A DNA stretch of 64,000 bases, taken from Sipunculus nudus. Lineage: Eukaryota > Annelida > Sipuncula > Golfingiida > Sipunculidae. Location of the stretch: positions 5,705,464-5,769,463 of the forward strand of contig CM049320.1 of NCBI GenBank assembly GCA_026874595.1, written 5' to 3'. Positions 39,201 through 51,200 of this stretch are shown here, piece by piece; the stretch's first letter is position 1, and each line of letters opens with the position of its first letter. A program made the position numbers and the translations under genes. A model generated the notes under the pieces. It was not told where the DNA came from. It saw nothing but the letters and a program-made list of their open reading frames with translations, and ran no database searches.

Positions 39201-42200
39201 GGGTCACATGTGAACTGGTGCCTAACCAATTTACATTGACCTCTGACCTTTCCTCTCTATCCAGTGTCCATTTGTGGGTCTGTTTCCACTCATAAACCCT
39301 CATATCTCGGGAACCGTTTGATCGATCAGGAAATAAAATTGATACAAATGTAGCCCTTGGATTGCTTTATAACATACACAAAAAATGGTGGCGCCACCTG
39401 TAACCATGTTTGCACAGTGTCCATCTGTTCATCTGCCTTGGGTTAAAATCACTCATATCTCTGCAGTGAATTGACTAATTCACCTGAAATTCGTCATGTG
39501 TATACATCCAGGATAGCTTTCTTGATTTTATGACGCTGATGACATCCAAGCTTATATCTCGGGAACCGTTTGACCGATCAGGAAATAAAATTTATACAAA
39601 TGTAGCCCTTTGATAGCTCTGTAACATACCCAAAAAATGGTGGCGCCACCTGTAACAATGTTTGCACAGCGTCTGTCTGTTAGTCTGCCGTGGCCTAAAA
39701 TTACTCATTTCTCTGTAGTGGTTCGACATAACTGCCTAAAATTTTGCAGGTTTATACATCGTGGACAGCTTTCTTGATTTTATGACAGGTGGCGCCACCT
39801 ACATTCTAGTTAACGCTTGACACATCCAAGCTCATATCTCAGGAACCATTTGACCGATTGGGCCAAAATTTTGCATGTGTTTAGATCTCACATAGGTCTT
39901 TATCATTCACAAAACTGGAGGGGTTACCTGCAAAGATTTTTGCACAGTGTTTGTATGTTTGTCTGCCATGGGCAAAAATCGCTCATATACATGTAGTGGT
40001 TTGACTTTTCTGCCTAAAATTTTGCAGGTGTATACAACTTGGACAGCTTTCTGGATTTGTGGTAGGTGGCACAACCTACATACACATTTAGGCTGCAGAC
40101 ATCCATGCTAATATGCAACATACCTCACTCTATTTCCCCTTGCCACTCAATCCATGCCTCACTATCTGATTTTGGCAGATACATGTAGTCACTTGTCGGT
40201 TACCCGTATTCTAGTTTTAAAAGTTTACACATTTTTCTCTATTTTTGAGATATATAAATACAGACTAAATCTTGGCCTGTTGGTTAATCTGTTTGATGCT
40301 TCAGTTGAATGGGTATATACTACCATTCTGATGATAAAATTTCCTTTTGCGAATCTCTTCCCAGTCAGCTGAGCGTCATGACCCATGGGTCACTTGTTTT
40401 ATAAAGAGGTTTACTTGCTATTTTATCAAAGAAGAATGGGAATAATTGATATTTATCATTGAAATTTTTATCTTGGCGGTAAATATCCAACCAGATTTTC
40501 CACAGTAATTGTTTTGATGGGTATTTGTCGAAAAATCATCGGAAAGGATTCGTTTCATAATTGCATGACGTCAACATTTTTATGCCCCCGCCACAAAGTG
40601 GCCGGGGCATATAGTTTTACCCATGTCCGTCATTCCGTCCTTCCGTCCTTCTGAAATAAAACAGTTGTACAGACTTTTTTTCGCAATGCCTGCAGATATT
40701 GGCCTGATTTTCGGTGTGTTGGCAGATAATGACCAGTTACAGATCAAGTTCCCATTTTGTCCCGGTTGACCTACTTTTGACCGTTTTACGGCTCCTAAAC
40801 TTAGAAAATTTCATAAAAAATAGAAATTTTCATGACAAATACACATGTACAGACTTTTTTTCGCAAGGCCTGCAGATATTGGCCTGATTTTTGGTGTGTG
40901 TGCAGATAATGACCAGTTTCAGATCGAATTCGCTTTTCATCCCAGTTGACCTACTTTTGACCGTTTTACGGCTCCTTAACTTAGAAAATTTCATGAAAAA
41001 TATAACTTTTCATGACTAATACACATGTACAGACTTTTTTTCTCAATGCCTGCAGATATTGGCCTGATTTTTGGTGTGTGGGCAGATAATGACCAGTTGC
41101 AGATCGAGTTTGCGTTTCGTCCCAGTTTACCTACTTTTGACCTTTTTACGGCTCCTTAACTTAGAAAATTTCATGAAAAATATAAATTTTCATGACTAAT
41201 ACACATGTACGGACTTTTTTTTCGCAATGCCTTCAGATATTGGCCTGATTTTTGGTGTGTTGGCAGATAATGACCAGATACAGATCGAGTTCACGTTTCC
41301 TCCCAGTTGACCTACTTTTGACGGTTTTACGGCTCCTTAACTTAGAAAATTTCATGAAAAATATAATTTTTCATGACAAATACACATGTACGGACTTTTT
41401 TTGCAGTGCCTGCAGATATTGGCCTGATTTTTGGTGTGTGGGCAGATAATGACCACTTACAGATCAAGTTCGCGTTTTGTCCCGTTTGACCTACTTTTGA
41501 CCATTTTACGGCGCCTTAACTTAGAAAATTTCATGAAAAATATAACTTTTCATGACTAATACACATGTACGGACTTTTTTTCTCAATGCCTGCAGATATT
41601 GGCCTGATTTTTGGTGTGTGGGCAGATAATGACCAGTTGCAGATCTAGTTTGCGTTTTGTACCAGTTGACCTACTTTTGACCGTTTTACGGCTCCTTAAC
41701 TTAGAAAATTTCATGAAAAATATAACTTTTCATGACTAATACACATGTACGGACTTTTTTTCTCAATGCCTGCAGATATTGGCCTGATTTTTGGTGTGTG
41801 GGCAGATAATGACCAGTTGCAGATCGAGTTTGCGTTTCCTCCCAGTTTACCTACTTTTGACCGTTTTACAGCTCCTTAACTTAGAAAATTTCATGAAAAA
41901 TATAAATTTTCATGACTAATACACATGTACGGACTTTTTTTTCGCAATGCCTGCAGATATTGGCCTGATTTTTGGTGTGTAGGCAGATAATGACCAGTTA
42001 CAGATTGAGTTCACGTTTCCTCCCAGTTGACCTACTTTTGACGGTTTTACGGCTCCTTAACTTAGAAAATTTCATGAAAAATATAAATTTTCATGACAAA
42101 TACACATGTACGGACTTTTTTTCGCAATGCCTGCAGATATTGGCCTGATTTTTGGTGTCTGGGCAGATAATGACCACTTACAGATCAAGTTCGCGTTTTG

Positions 42201-45200
42201 TCCTGTTTGACCTACTTTTGACCATTTTACGGTGCCTTAACTTAGAAAATTTCATGAAAAATATAAATTTTCATGACAAATACACATGTATGGACTTTTT
42301 TTTCGCAATGCCTGCAGATATTGGCCTGATTTTTGGTGTGTGGGCAGATAATGACCAGTTACAGATCGAGTTCGCATTTTGCCCCAGTTGACCTACTTTT
42401 GACTGTTTAACGGCTCCTGAACATAGAAAATTTCATGAAAATATAAATTTTCATGACAAATACACTTGTACGGACTTTTTTTGCAATACCTGCAGATATT
42501 GGCCTCATTTTTGGTGTGTGGGCGGATAATCACCAGTTACAGATTGAGTTCATGTTTTGTCCCAGTTGACCTACTTTTGAAAGTTTCACGGTGGTCTAAC
42601 ATAGAAAATTTCATAAAAAAGTGCACATGTACGGACTTTTTTTCGCAATGCCTGCAGATACGGGCTTGATTTTTGGTGTGTAGGCAGATAATGACCAGTT
42701 ACAGATCAAGTTCTTGTTTTGTCTCATTTGACCTACTTTTGACCATTTGACTGCTCCTGAACATAGAAAGTTTCATGAAAAATAGAAATTTTCATAACAA
42801 ATGCATATGTACCAACTTTTTTTCCTCAATGCCTGCAGATACCACCCTGATTTTTTATGTGTGAGCAAATAATGACAGTTGCAGATCGAGTTTGCGTTTC
42901 ATCCCGGTTGACCTACTTTTCATTGTCTTACAGCTCCTAAACATACAAAATATCATGAAAGACAGAAATTTTTATGGAAAATGCACATGTATGGACTTTT
43001 TTTCACAGTGCCTGCAGATACTGGCCTGATTTTTGGTGTGTTGCTTGATAATGACCCGTAACAGATTGAGTTTGCATTTTGCCCTTGTTGACCTACTTTT
43101 GACCATATGACACCTCCTGAACTTAAACATTTTTTTCAAAATTTAACAAATGTTTCTAATTTGCCCCAGGCGGGGGCATTCATGTCGTTCGGACACATCT
43201 AGTTATGAATGGAATTTTAAGGTATGAAACCTAGCTAAGCAACCGGTTGGATACAAATGCCTATATCCGTAGCTTCTTTTAGACACCATTTAACCTCCAG
43301 ACATACAAACTTTTACTTGAAGCCTTCAATGTCTTATGTGTAAAAAAAATCCTATTTATGAGATTATTTATCTAAGATTTGACATTCAACGATCTCCTCC
43401 TAACACAAGATAGGAATTTCTTTATCGAGATCGTTGTAATTTTCACTCCGTGCAGTTCCTTAACTGAAGCTAGGAACACATTCTGTTTTTAGATGCTCTT
43501 ATTACGCACATAACGTCTGAGAGTGAAATGAATTATAAAAATATTTTCAAATTTTTTTAAATATCAATTTTTTTTAAGTTAAATTATTATAATAATGTTG
43601 TAACAATATCAAGAGTGTTATATATAGAAAATAAATATCATGGTTGAATATGAAAGTATGAAAGAAAGAGTTGAAAATATTTTATTTTTTTGTTTAAAAC
43701 CAACTTTATGCTTAAACATAAAAACATATTAGATTTTATAATCACACGTGTATAAGTATGTAATATATTACCTTTTCTGTTGTATCCTTTACTACGCTAT
43801 ATCTTAATTTTAAAAAAATCCAAGAATTCTCACGTTATGAAACACATTTAATTTACGTCTTATTCGGTACATATATGTTTGTTGCTGTTCCAGCGATGTC
43901 CTATTAGGATAAATTGAATTTCCAATATATTATGATAATATCAAATATATTGGATATTTGCTCAATGTAAGGAAAATATATTAAAACCGTTTTAATATTT
44001 AATGATATTGTAATTTAGAAATGTATTTTAAAAGTCGTATTCGGATTTCTTTTATCATATTTTAGTATGTACAATTTATTGTATAATATACTCATTACAA
44101 GCACAATCATAAGCACTTTAAATATATGCATGCAATGAAATTGCATTTGCCATGTGGCTCTAAACTGATCATATGTTGACCAGTGCGTCTCCGTGACTTC
44201 CGAGTTTTACACATTTGGACCCCATCTCGGGACTTCCGAGTGGCTTCCGAGATGGCTTCCGAGCACAAAATCGTCTATAACTTTCAGATTACGGAATAGA
44301 TAACTATGATTCTTCATGGAATGATAGAACAGACTTTATTCTATCAATAGAAATTAAAATGGTGTTGATCTAGAGGTTTTGTGCATGTTTTAGCACTTTA
44401 TTTAAGAAAAATCCTTGGCTTACGACTTCCGACTTCCGAGTTTTACACACAGCCCCTACATTGATCTGTTTTTACAAGCAAAAATGTAGGTTTAGACTCT
44501 TCTAGCTTATACACTGTTTTTTTAAGGAACTGTTAACCTGATTGGTTTAAACTTTACAAGAATTATTCTATGGTAGGGTTCTGCCAGTTTTATACGGTAA
44601 GAATAGAATGGGTAAATGCAGCTTTAAAAAGCAGTGTAGCCAATTGAAAAAGGCTTTACTGTGTTTGAAAACAGATTTGAGAACATGCCCAGTTTCAGCA
44701 GCCAAGTAAAGAGGTCACTCAGTACAACCAGGTGGGGTCCAGACATCACCATGGCAACAGACCTGGCTCTGTGTGGTGCCTAGACAATGTGTCTAGATGT
44801 CTAAAAAACTTGAAAAACTTTGAAAAAACTTGGTTTGTATTTTTAGAGAATCTGTGAGCTTATGCAGTGGTATGGCGTCGTCCTTCCTCGTCCATCGTGC
44901 ATCATAGCTATCTCAAAAAGGGCAGGAGCTAGCATCCCCAAATTTTTTGCAAAAAATGTCATATAAAAAATTCTATTGGATTTTGTTTATTTCTTGCTGA
45001 TTGCATTTTCTTAGAATTTATAGGGAAGAATCTAAAGAACATTAAAACCAGGTGGGGTCCAGACATCACCATGGCAACAGACCTGGCTCTGTGTGGTGCC
45101 TAGACAATGTGTCTAGATGTCTAGACACAGCCTCTAGACGTCTAGACACATTGTCTAGACGCAGAATGCCCAGATTAGAATTATTAGAGCTATATCTTTC

Positions 45201-48200
45201 AACTGTTTGAAAAAACTTGGTTTGTATTTTTAGAGAATCTGTGAGCTTATGCAGTGGTATGGCGTCGTCCTTCCTCGTCCATCGTGCATCATAGCTATCT
45301 CAAAAAGGGCAGGAGCTAGCATCCCCAAATTTTTTGCAAAAAATATGTCATATAAAAAATTCTATTGGATTTTGTTTATTTCTTGCTGATTGCATTTTCT
45401 TAGATTTTATAGGGAAGAATCTAAAGAACATTAAAAAATGTTCTACTCCGAAACCATGCTGCCAAATGGTCTGTTCATCTGTTCCAATAATCCTCCCTGG
45501 TAAAGAACATATCCAAAATATCCTGACTGATACATCCTTTTTGTATCCACCAAAACAGAGTTTTGCGGATGCTATGTTTTCAGTCGGACGCCGCCGCTGC
45601 TGCCGCTTAGGTTTCTGGAGAACTCCTCCGTAACCACTGGGCAGAATTTTTTTTAAATTCAGATTTATGATTGGGTCACATGTGAACTGGTGCGCCTAAT
45701 TTTTGGTTGACCTCTGTACTTGCCTCTCTGCCCAGCGTCCATTTGAGCATCTATTTCCACACATAAACCCACATATCTGACAGATCAGGCAAAAAATGCT
45801 TTATAACATACATGAAAAATGGTGGCGCCACCTGCAACCATTTTTGCACAGCATCCATCTGTTAATCTGCCTTTGGAAAAATGACTTATATTTAGGCAGT
45901 GGTTTGACTAATCCAGCTGAAATTTTGCAGATTTATACATCCTAGATTGCTTCCTTGATTTTATGACAGATGGGGCCACCTTCATTCACAATTAAGCTGC
46001 AGACATCCAAGCTCATATCTCGGGAACCGTTTGACTGATTGGGCCAAAATTTTGCATATATAGATCTCACATAGCTCTTTATCAAAACCTGAAACAATTT
46101 TTGCGCAGTGTTGGTCTGTTTGTCTGCCGTGGGATAAAATCACTCATATCTCGGTAGTGGGTTGACCTATCTGCCTAAAATTTTGCAGGTTTATACATCC
46201 TGGGCAGCTTTCTTGATTTTATGACAGGTGGCGCCACCTACATTCACGTTTATGCTGGAGACATCCAAGCTCATATCTCGGAGTCCGTTTGACCAATTGG
46301 GCCAGAATTTTGCATGTGTATAGATCTCACATAGCTCTTTGTCATATGCAAAACTGGTGGTGCCACCTGCAACCATTTTTCCACAGCGTCCATCTGTTTG
46401 TCTGCTGTGGGATAAAATCACTCATATCTCAGCAGTGGTTTGACATATCTGCCTAAAATTTTGCATGTTTATACATCTTGGATAGCCTTCTCTATTATGT
46501 GGCAGGTGGTGCAACCGACTTTTATGTATACACTGCAGACATTCAGGCTTATATCTCAGGGCTGGTTTGACATGTCCCCCTGAAATTTTGCATATGTATA
46601 GATCTCATATAGCTCTTAATCATATACAAAATTGGTGGCGCCAACTGATACCATTTTTGCAAAGCCTCCTTTTATTTGTTTGCTGTGGGATAAAATCACT
46701 CATATACCAGTAGTGGTTTGACTTATCTGCCTAAAATTTTGCATATGTATACAACTTGGACAGCTTTCTGGATTTTGTGGAAGGTGGCGCAACCTACATA
46801 CACATTTCAGCTGCAGACATCCATGCTAATATGCATCACACCTCGATCTATTTCCCCTTGCCACTCAATCCATGCCTCACTTCACCTGTCCCACTCTGAT
46901 TTCGGCAGATAGTTGTAGTGGCTTGTCGACTTCCTGTATTCTAGTTTTAAAATCTCCTAGTCCGAAACTTGCAGGTCAGAACATCCATTTTGCTGAAATT
47001 ATAAAACTAAGGTAGATATGCAGGACATAAAGAGGATCAATATTAAACTTTTAAAATAATCCTCCATTCATACTCCCAAATTTTGCACAGATTCGCATTA
47101 GGCCTGTAGGCCTTGTTTTCAAAATATAAAAAAAAGGTTAAAAAATAAAATACTGCCAGCCCACAGTGATTTCTGAAAAAAAGTGCCTGATAACCATACC
47201 TTTTAATTTTATTTTTTGGCCTATAATATGAATTGATGTGAGCCAGACTAAGAAAAAAAAGATGCAGCTTACAAGTCACTTATTTTTTCAGAATTGTTTT
47301 TATTGGAAGTTACTAAAATTTTAAATTAAAAAAATGAATTTGATAAAAGGTATTCATGGAAAAAATGGATATGTTCAACAGTAGGGTTTAATGAAAACTA
47401 AAAATCATTAATCCCCTTAAAATAAAAAAAGGATTGGTCCTTTCTGTCCATCTGTCTGTCAATCTGTAAATATTTCACATGCAACACATTATCTCAAAAC
47501 ATTTACTGTTTTAAGCTCAGCTGACTATAGGTCATCTGAGCTATTGTCGTGGTCCATTGTCCGTCGTCCGTCTGTCTGTCGTGCCGTCCGTCCGTCTGTC
47601 CAGATGTCCGTCCGTAAGACTGGCTCATTTCGACACCATTGGACCTACGAATCTGAAATTTGCCATACAGTTAGATGTCCCAAGAATATCCTACCATGCC
47701 GAAAATTGGGTCAATAGGACTTCGTTCCTTCGAGATATTAAGGAAAAACCTCAATTTTTTTATCAGAAATCTATTTTCACACTTCAGGACTGCCTAATAT
47801 CAAAACTACTCATCTGGTTTTCTTCATATTTACCATAAATATTCCTCAATATAGTTCCTATGTACAGGTCAGAAATTAAGTCAGTATTATTTAATTTAAA
47901 AAAGTTATGGGCCCAAACATAATGGACTTTGTAAAAAAATCAGGAAAGATATTTGGTCACTTACTACCAAAAGTGTTAAAGGTAGGGACTTTTTTTCAGT
48001 AATACAACTTTAATTGATCAAAATTTAATTGTATACCAAAAATTAGATCAAAATCTGTTAAATTCTTTTAAATATCGGCAAAAATATAAAATTGGTACCT
48101 TAAATTTTGCCCAAGTTTGACCATGGCACGTTTTTTTCCTGTAAGTACTGTGGATTTAATTTTCACAGCATGTTTTTCTTAGCATTTTGTCTGTTAACAT

Positions 48201-51200
48201 CAAAAATTTGAAACCAGTTGATCAAAAACTGTAGATTTTATTCAAGTTTTCAAGCACCATGTCACATCAAGTTTTTATCAAGCTAGTGTTATGCAGTTTG
48301 TTAGAGCTCAGCTCCCAAGCTTCAGCTCTAAGTTCCTTAAATTTAGCATACAGTTAGATGACTCCAAAATCCCCTACTATGCCAAGAATTTTATCACTTG
48401 GACCTTATTCCTTCGAAATATTAATGAAAAACTTCATTTTTCCATTAAAAACCCATTGTTACACTGTAAGACTGCCTAATATCAAAACCACTAATCTGAC
48501 TTTGATCATATATAATATACATATTTTTCTATACATTCACTATGGACATGCCAGAAATGATGTCAGTATTGCTTAATTGTTTTAAGTTATGGGCCCAAAC
48601 GTAATGCACTTTTTAAAAAATCAAGAAATATATTTACTCCCTTAACAAAAGGATTACTGAAGTTAGAGATTTGTTGTCAGGGATGTAACATAATTTAATC
48701 AAGATTCAATTGAATACCAAAAATTAGTTCTGAATTTTTAAAATTTTATAAGTTATTAGTATAAATATAAAATTAGTACCTTAAATTTTGGCCAACTTTT
48801 ACCATGGCACGTTTGTTTCCTGAGAGCACTGTTGATATAATTTTCATATCATTCACACATAAGGATTTCATTTTTTTGTAGTTTAGAAAGCTGAAAGAAA
48901 TTGGCCAAATATTGTAGCTTTTATTAATGTTTATATGAGACCATATCAGACCCAGGCTTAATCCAGCCCCTCTTCACCTGTATGTTGACCTGGTTGACCT
49001 TTCATCAGATTATGCATGCTTGAGCGAAGCATACACTGGGGCAGCCAGGCAGCTAATGCCCAGCCACAGTTGATCCAGGTGTCCAACCTAACTCATCTAG
49101 TAGTTGTTTTGAAAAACAACATAACAATAAACAATGAATTCATAATTTTGTATTGGTTTTTTATAACAAATTAAAGAAAAATTAATAGAAAAGGAATTTG
49201 TTAGTTGATGAGTAACAGAAAATTAACTTGCAGTTACTGATGATGTAAGAATCTTCTATTGATGGATAGAATGTCAATGTCAATGTTATTCCAAATAACA
49301 GCATGCAGTCACCTATGGTATTTTTCAGTGAAATTTTAATGATAAAAAAATAAATCATATTATTCATTACTAATCATTAGGGATCATATGAAGGAAATTA
49401 ATGATAGGCAAAGATGCAGTTGATAATATTAATCTAGATTCCTACTGTGTCTAGTGTGTAGATTGTTGAGAAAGTAGTCCAAAGTGAATATATTACATTT
49501 ATTTTTTTTAATATAAATAAAAGCCATAAAACCAGGTACTTATGATCATTATTTAAATTTGTGAATTTTGTATATTCTGGATTCTCAACATCTTTGGCAA
49601 AAACTGAATAAATACTAGACATGGTGCGAATGCTTTGCAAATGTACTTGAATACGAATATGAATATGTACTGCATTAAAAAATTTTATTGCATAAGAATG
49701 GGAATTCAGGTAAAATGAAAGTATTTGAATACCAGAGCAGATACTTTCAAAATGTATTCATGAATGCATTCATGAATATATTCTATAATATTATTTCAAT
49801 AATCATTTCAGTTATATTTTATTTTAAAAAATCATGATTTTCTTATTATTTTTTTTAATAAAATTAATATTGGCACAATATTTGTTATTAAATTTTAATA
49901 AATAGTTAAACTCTTTTATAATATATGCTGCTTATAAGTTATATGACCAAGTCAAAATCTGTGTGACAATAGCACTCCATTTATTAATAAAATAAATGAA
50001 ATCAATCCTCTTCCCTGTCTCAAAAGATACTATCAAAATCATACATAAGCTTAACACTAACAACACCCTCAACTCATTATACAGCTTATATTTATACCAC
50101 ACAAAACAAGCATGTCCCTCTTTCCCAAATCATATTTTTTATCATATATAACAGCTGAGCGCCTTGACCCATGGGTCCCTTGTTTAGCTCAGCTGACTAA
50201 AAGTCAACCAAGCTACACAATGGTCCTTCATCTGTTTGCTGTCCCTCCCTCATGTCTGTCCCTCCATTAGTTAAAACTGTTAGTTTTGAAATTGTTGGAC
50301 CTACATATTGGGCATATTGTCTCCAGAATCTCCTTCCATACCAAAAATGGGTTGTTTTATTGAGTTGTTAAGGAAAAACCTCATTTTTTTAATGAAAAAC
50401 CACCTTCATGACTGCATAATATCAAAACCACTAACCTGATATTGATCATATTGAAATTGCAGTTTTTGTGGCCTACATTCACCTGTTTTTTACAGACAAA
50501 AAACTTCATAATTTAAGCCTCTTTCAGTTTCAAATGTCATGTTATTTTTTTTACTTTTCACAAGAATTAGGGTTCTTTCAATTGTATAAGAATAGATTTG
50601 GTTAATTTATTTTTGGTAGAGTCATAGAAAGCTGCATGAAATTTGTCTTGTGGTAATTAGTAAGTCTATTTCAAACTTCTTCTGCAAAACTATTGTTTCA
50701 ACTTCTGTAATATAGCACAAAAATGATTCTTAGGAGGCCTTTGTCAAAGTTTATTTAAATGATTTTAGGCAGAACTATTGGACCTTTTACAATAAAAGGA
50801 CAACATCTTTTATTATTCTAATCATTTTTCTGAAACAATCTTCTGGATATGTCAGCCTGGAAGAAAAGCATTGTAGCCAAAGTCTTTCAGTGTGTGTAAA
50901 CCGATTTACCAACAGGCCAAGATTGTGTCTCTATCTATAAAAAGCTTGGCAGACTACCAACTATTTCAGGTTTGGCAACAGGCCAAAGGTCTGTCTGGAT
51001 CTATTTATAGCTTAGGCAGACTACCAACTGTATCAGAAAAGGCAACAGGTCAAGAGTTCACTCAGTGCAGTAGCAGCAGTTTGCAATTTGTTCTGGTTCA
51101 GTCAGGGCAACTGCCTTCTTCACCTGAGCTTGGTCAGCCCAGTGCATCTGACTCAAGAGAAATTTGATGTATTGGCCTGAAAGTTTAACTTGTCAATGCA

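Larger units (their letters stand above)
35547..44454. mobile_element. 8.9-kb long-TIR (Mutator-like?) element with nested elements
   Basis: The ends are GGCTGTGTGTAAAACT(T/C)GGAAG and its complement. Similarity continues about 290 bp inward on both sides (35547-35840 against 44160-44454, inverted, clearly diverged). CCTACATTG flanks both ends (35538-35546 and 44455-44463), a perfect 9-bp target duplication. Long TIRs with a 9-bp duplication are typical of Mutator-like elements (inference). The terminal motif GTGTAAAACT-GGAAG recurs at the inner end of each arm. No transposase was seen. Two Helentron-like elements (A3, E1) make up about 6.0 kb, so the original was about 2.9 kb. Confidence 0.75.
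44464..47115 (+). mobile_element. Family F DNA with local duplication, split by element C2
   Basis: Sequence after the 9-bp duplication continues family F and resembles 50480-51060 (ACAAGAATTA-, TGTAGCCAA- and TCACTCAGT-type phrases). A segment starting GGTGGGGTCCAGACATCACC is duplicated (44731-45050 and 45051 onward), each copy including a family F start (44845 and 45232). The F end GCATTAGGCCTGTAGGCCTTG lies at 47095-47115. C2 interrupts it at 45544-46944. Confidence 0.55.

Noticed and set aside
40581-43202. Possible CRISPR array
   Set aside because: The 180-bp units are contiguous and wholly repeated without unique spacers, and the genome is eukaryotic.
45334-45633. 99-codon frame across family F and C2
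   Set aside because: It crosses an insertion boundary between two non-coding elements.
50892-51167. 91-codon plus-strand frame
   Set aside because: It lies in repeated family F DNA; the second copy 584 bp later does not keep the frame.
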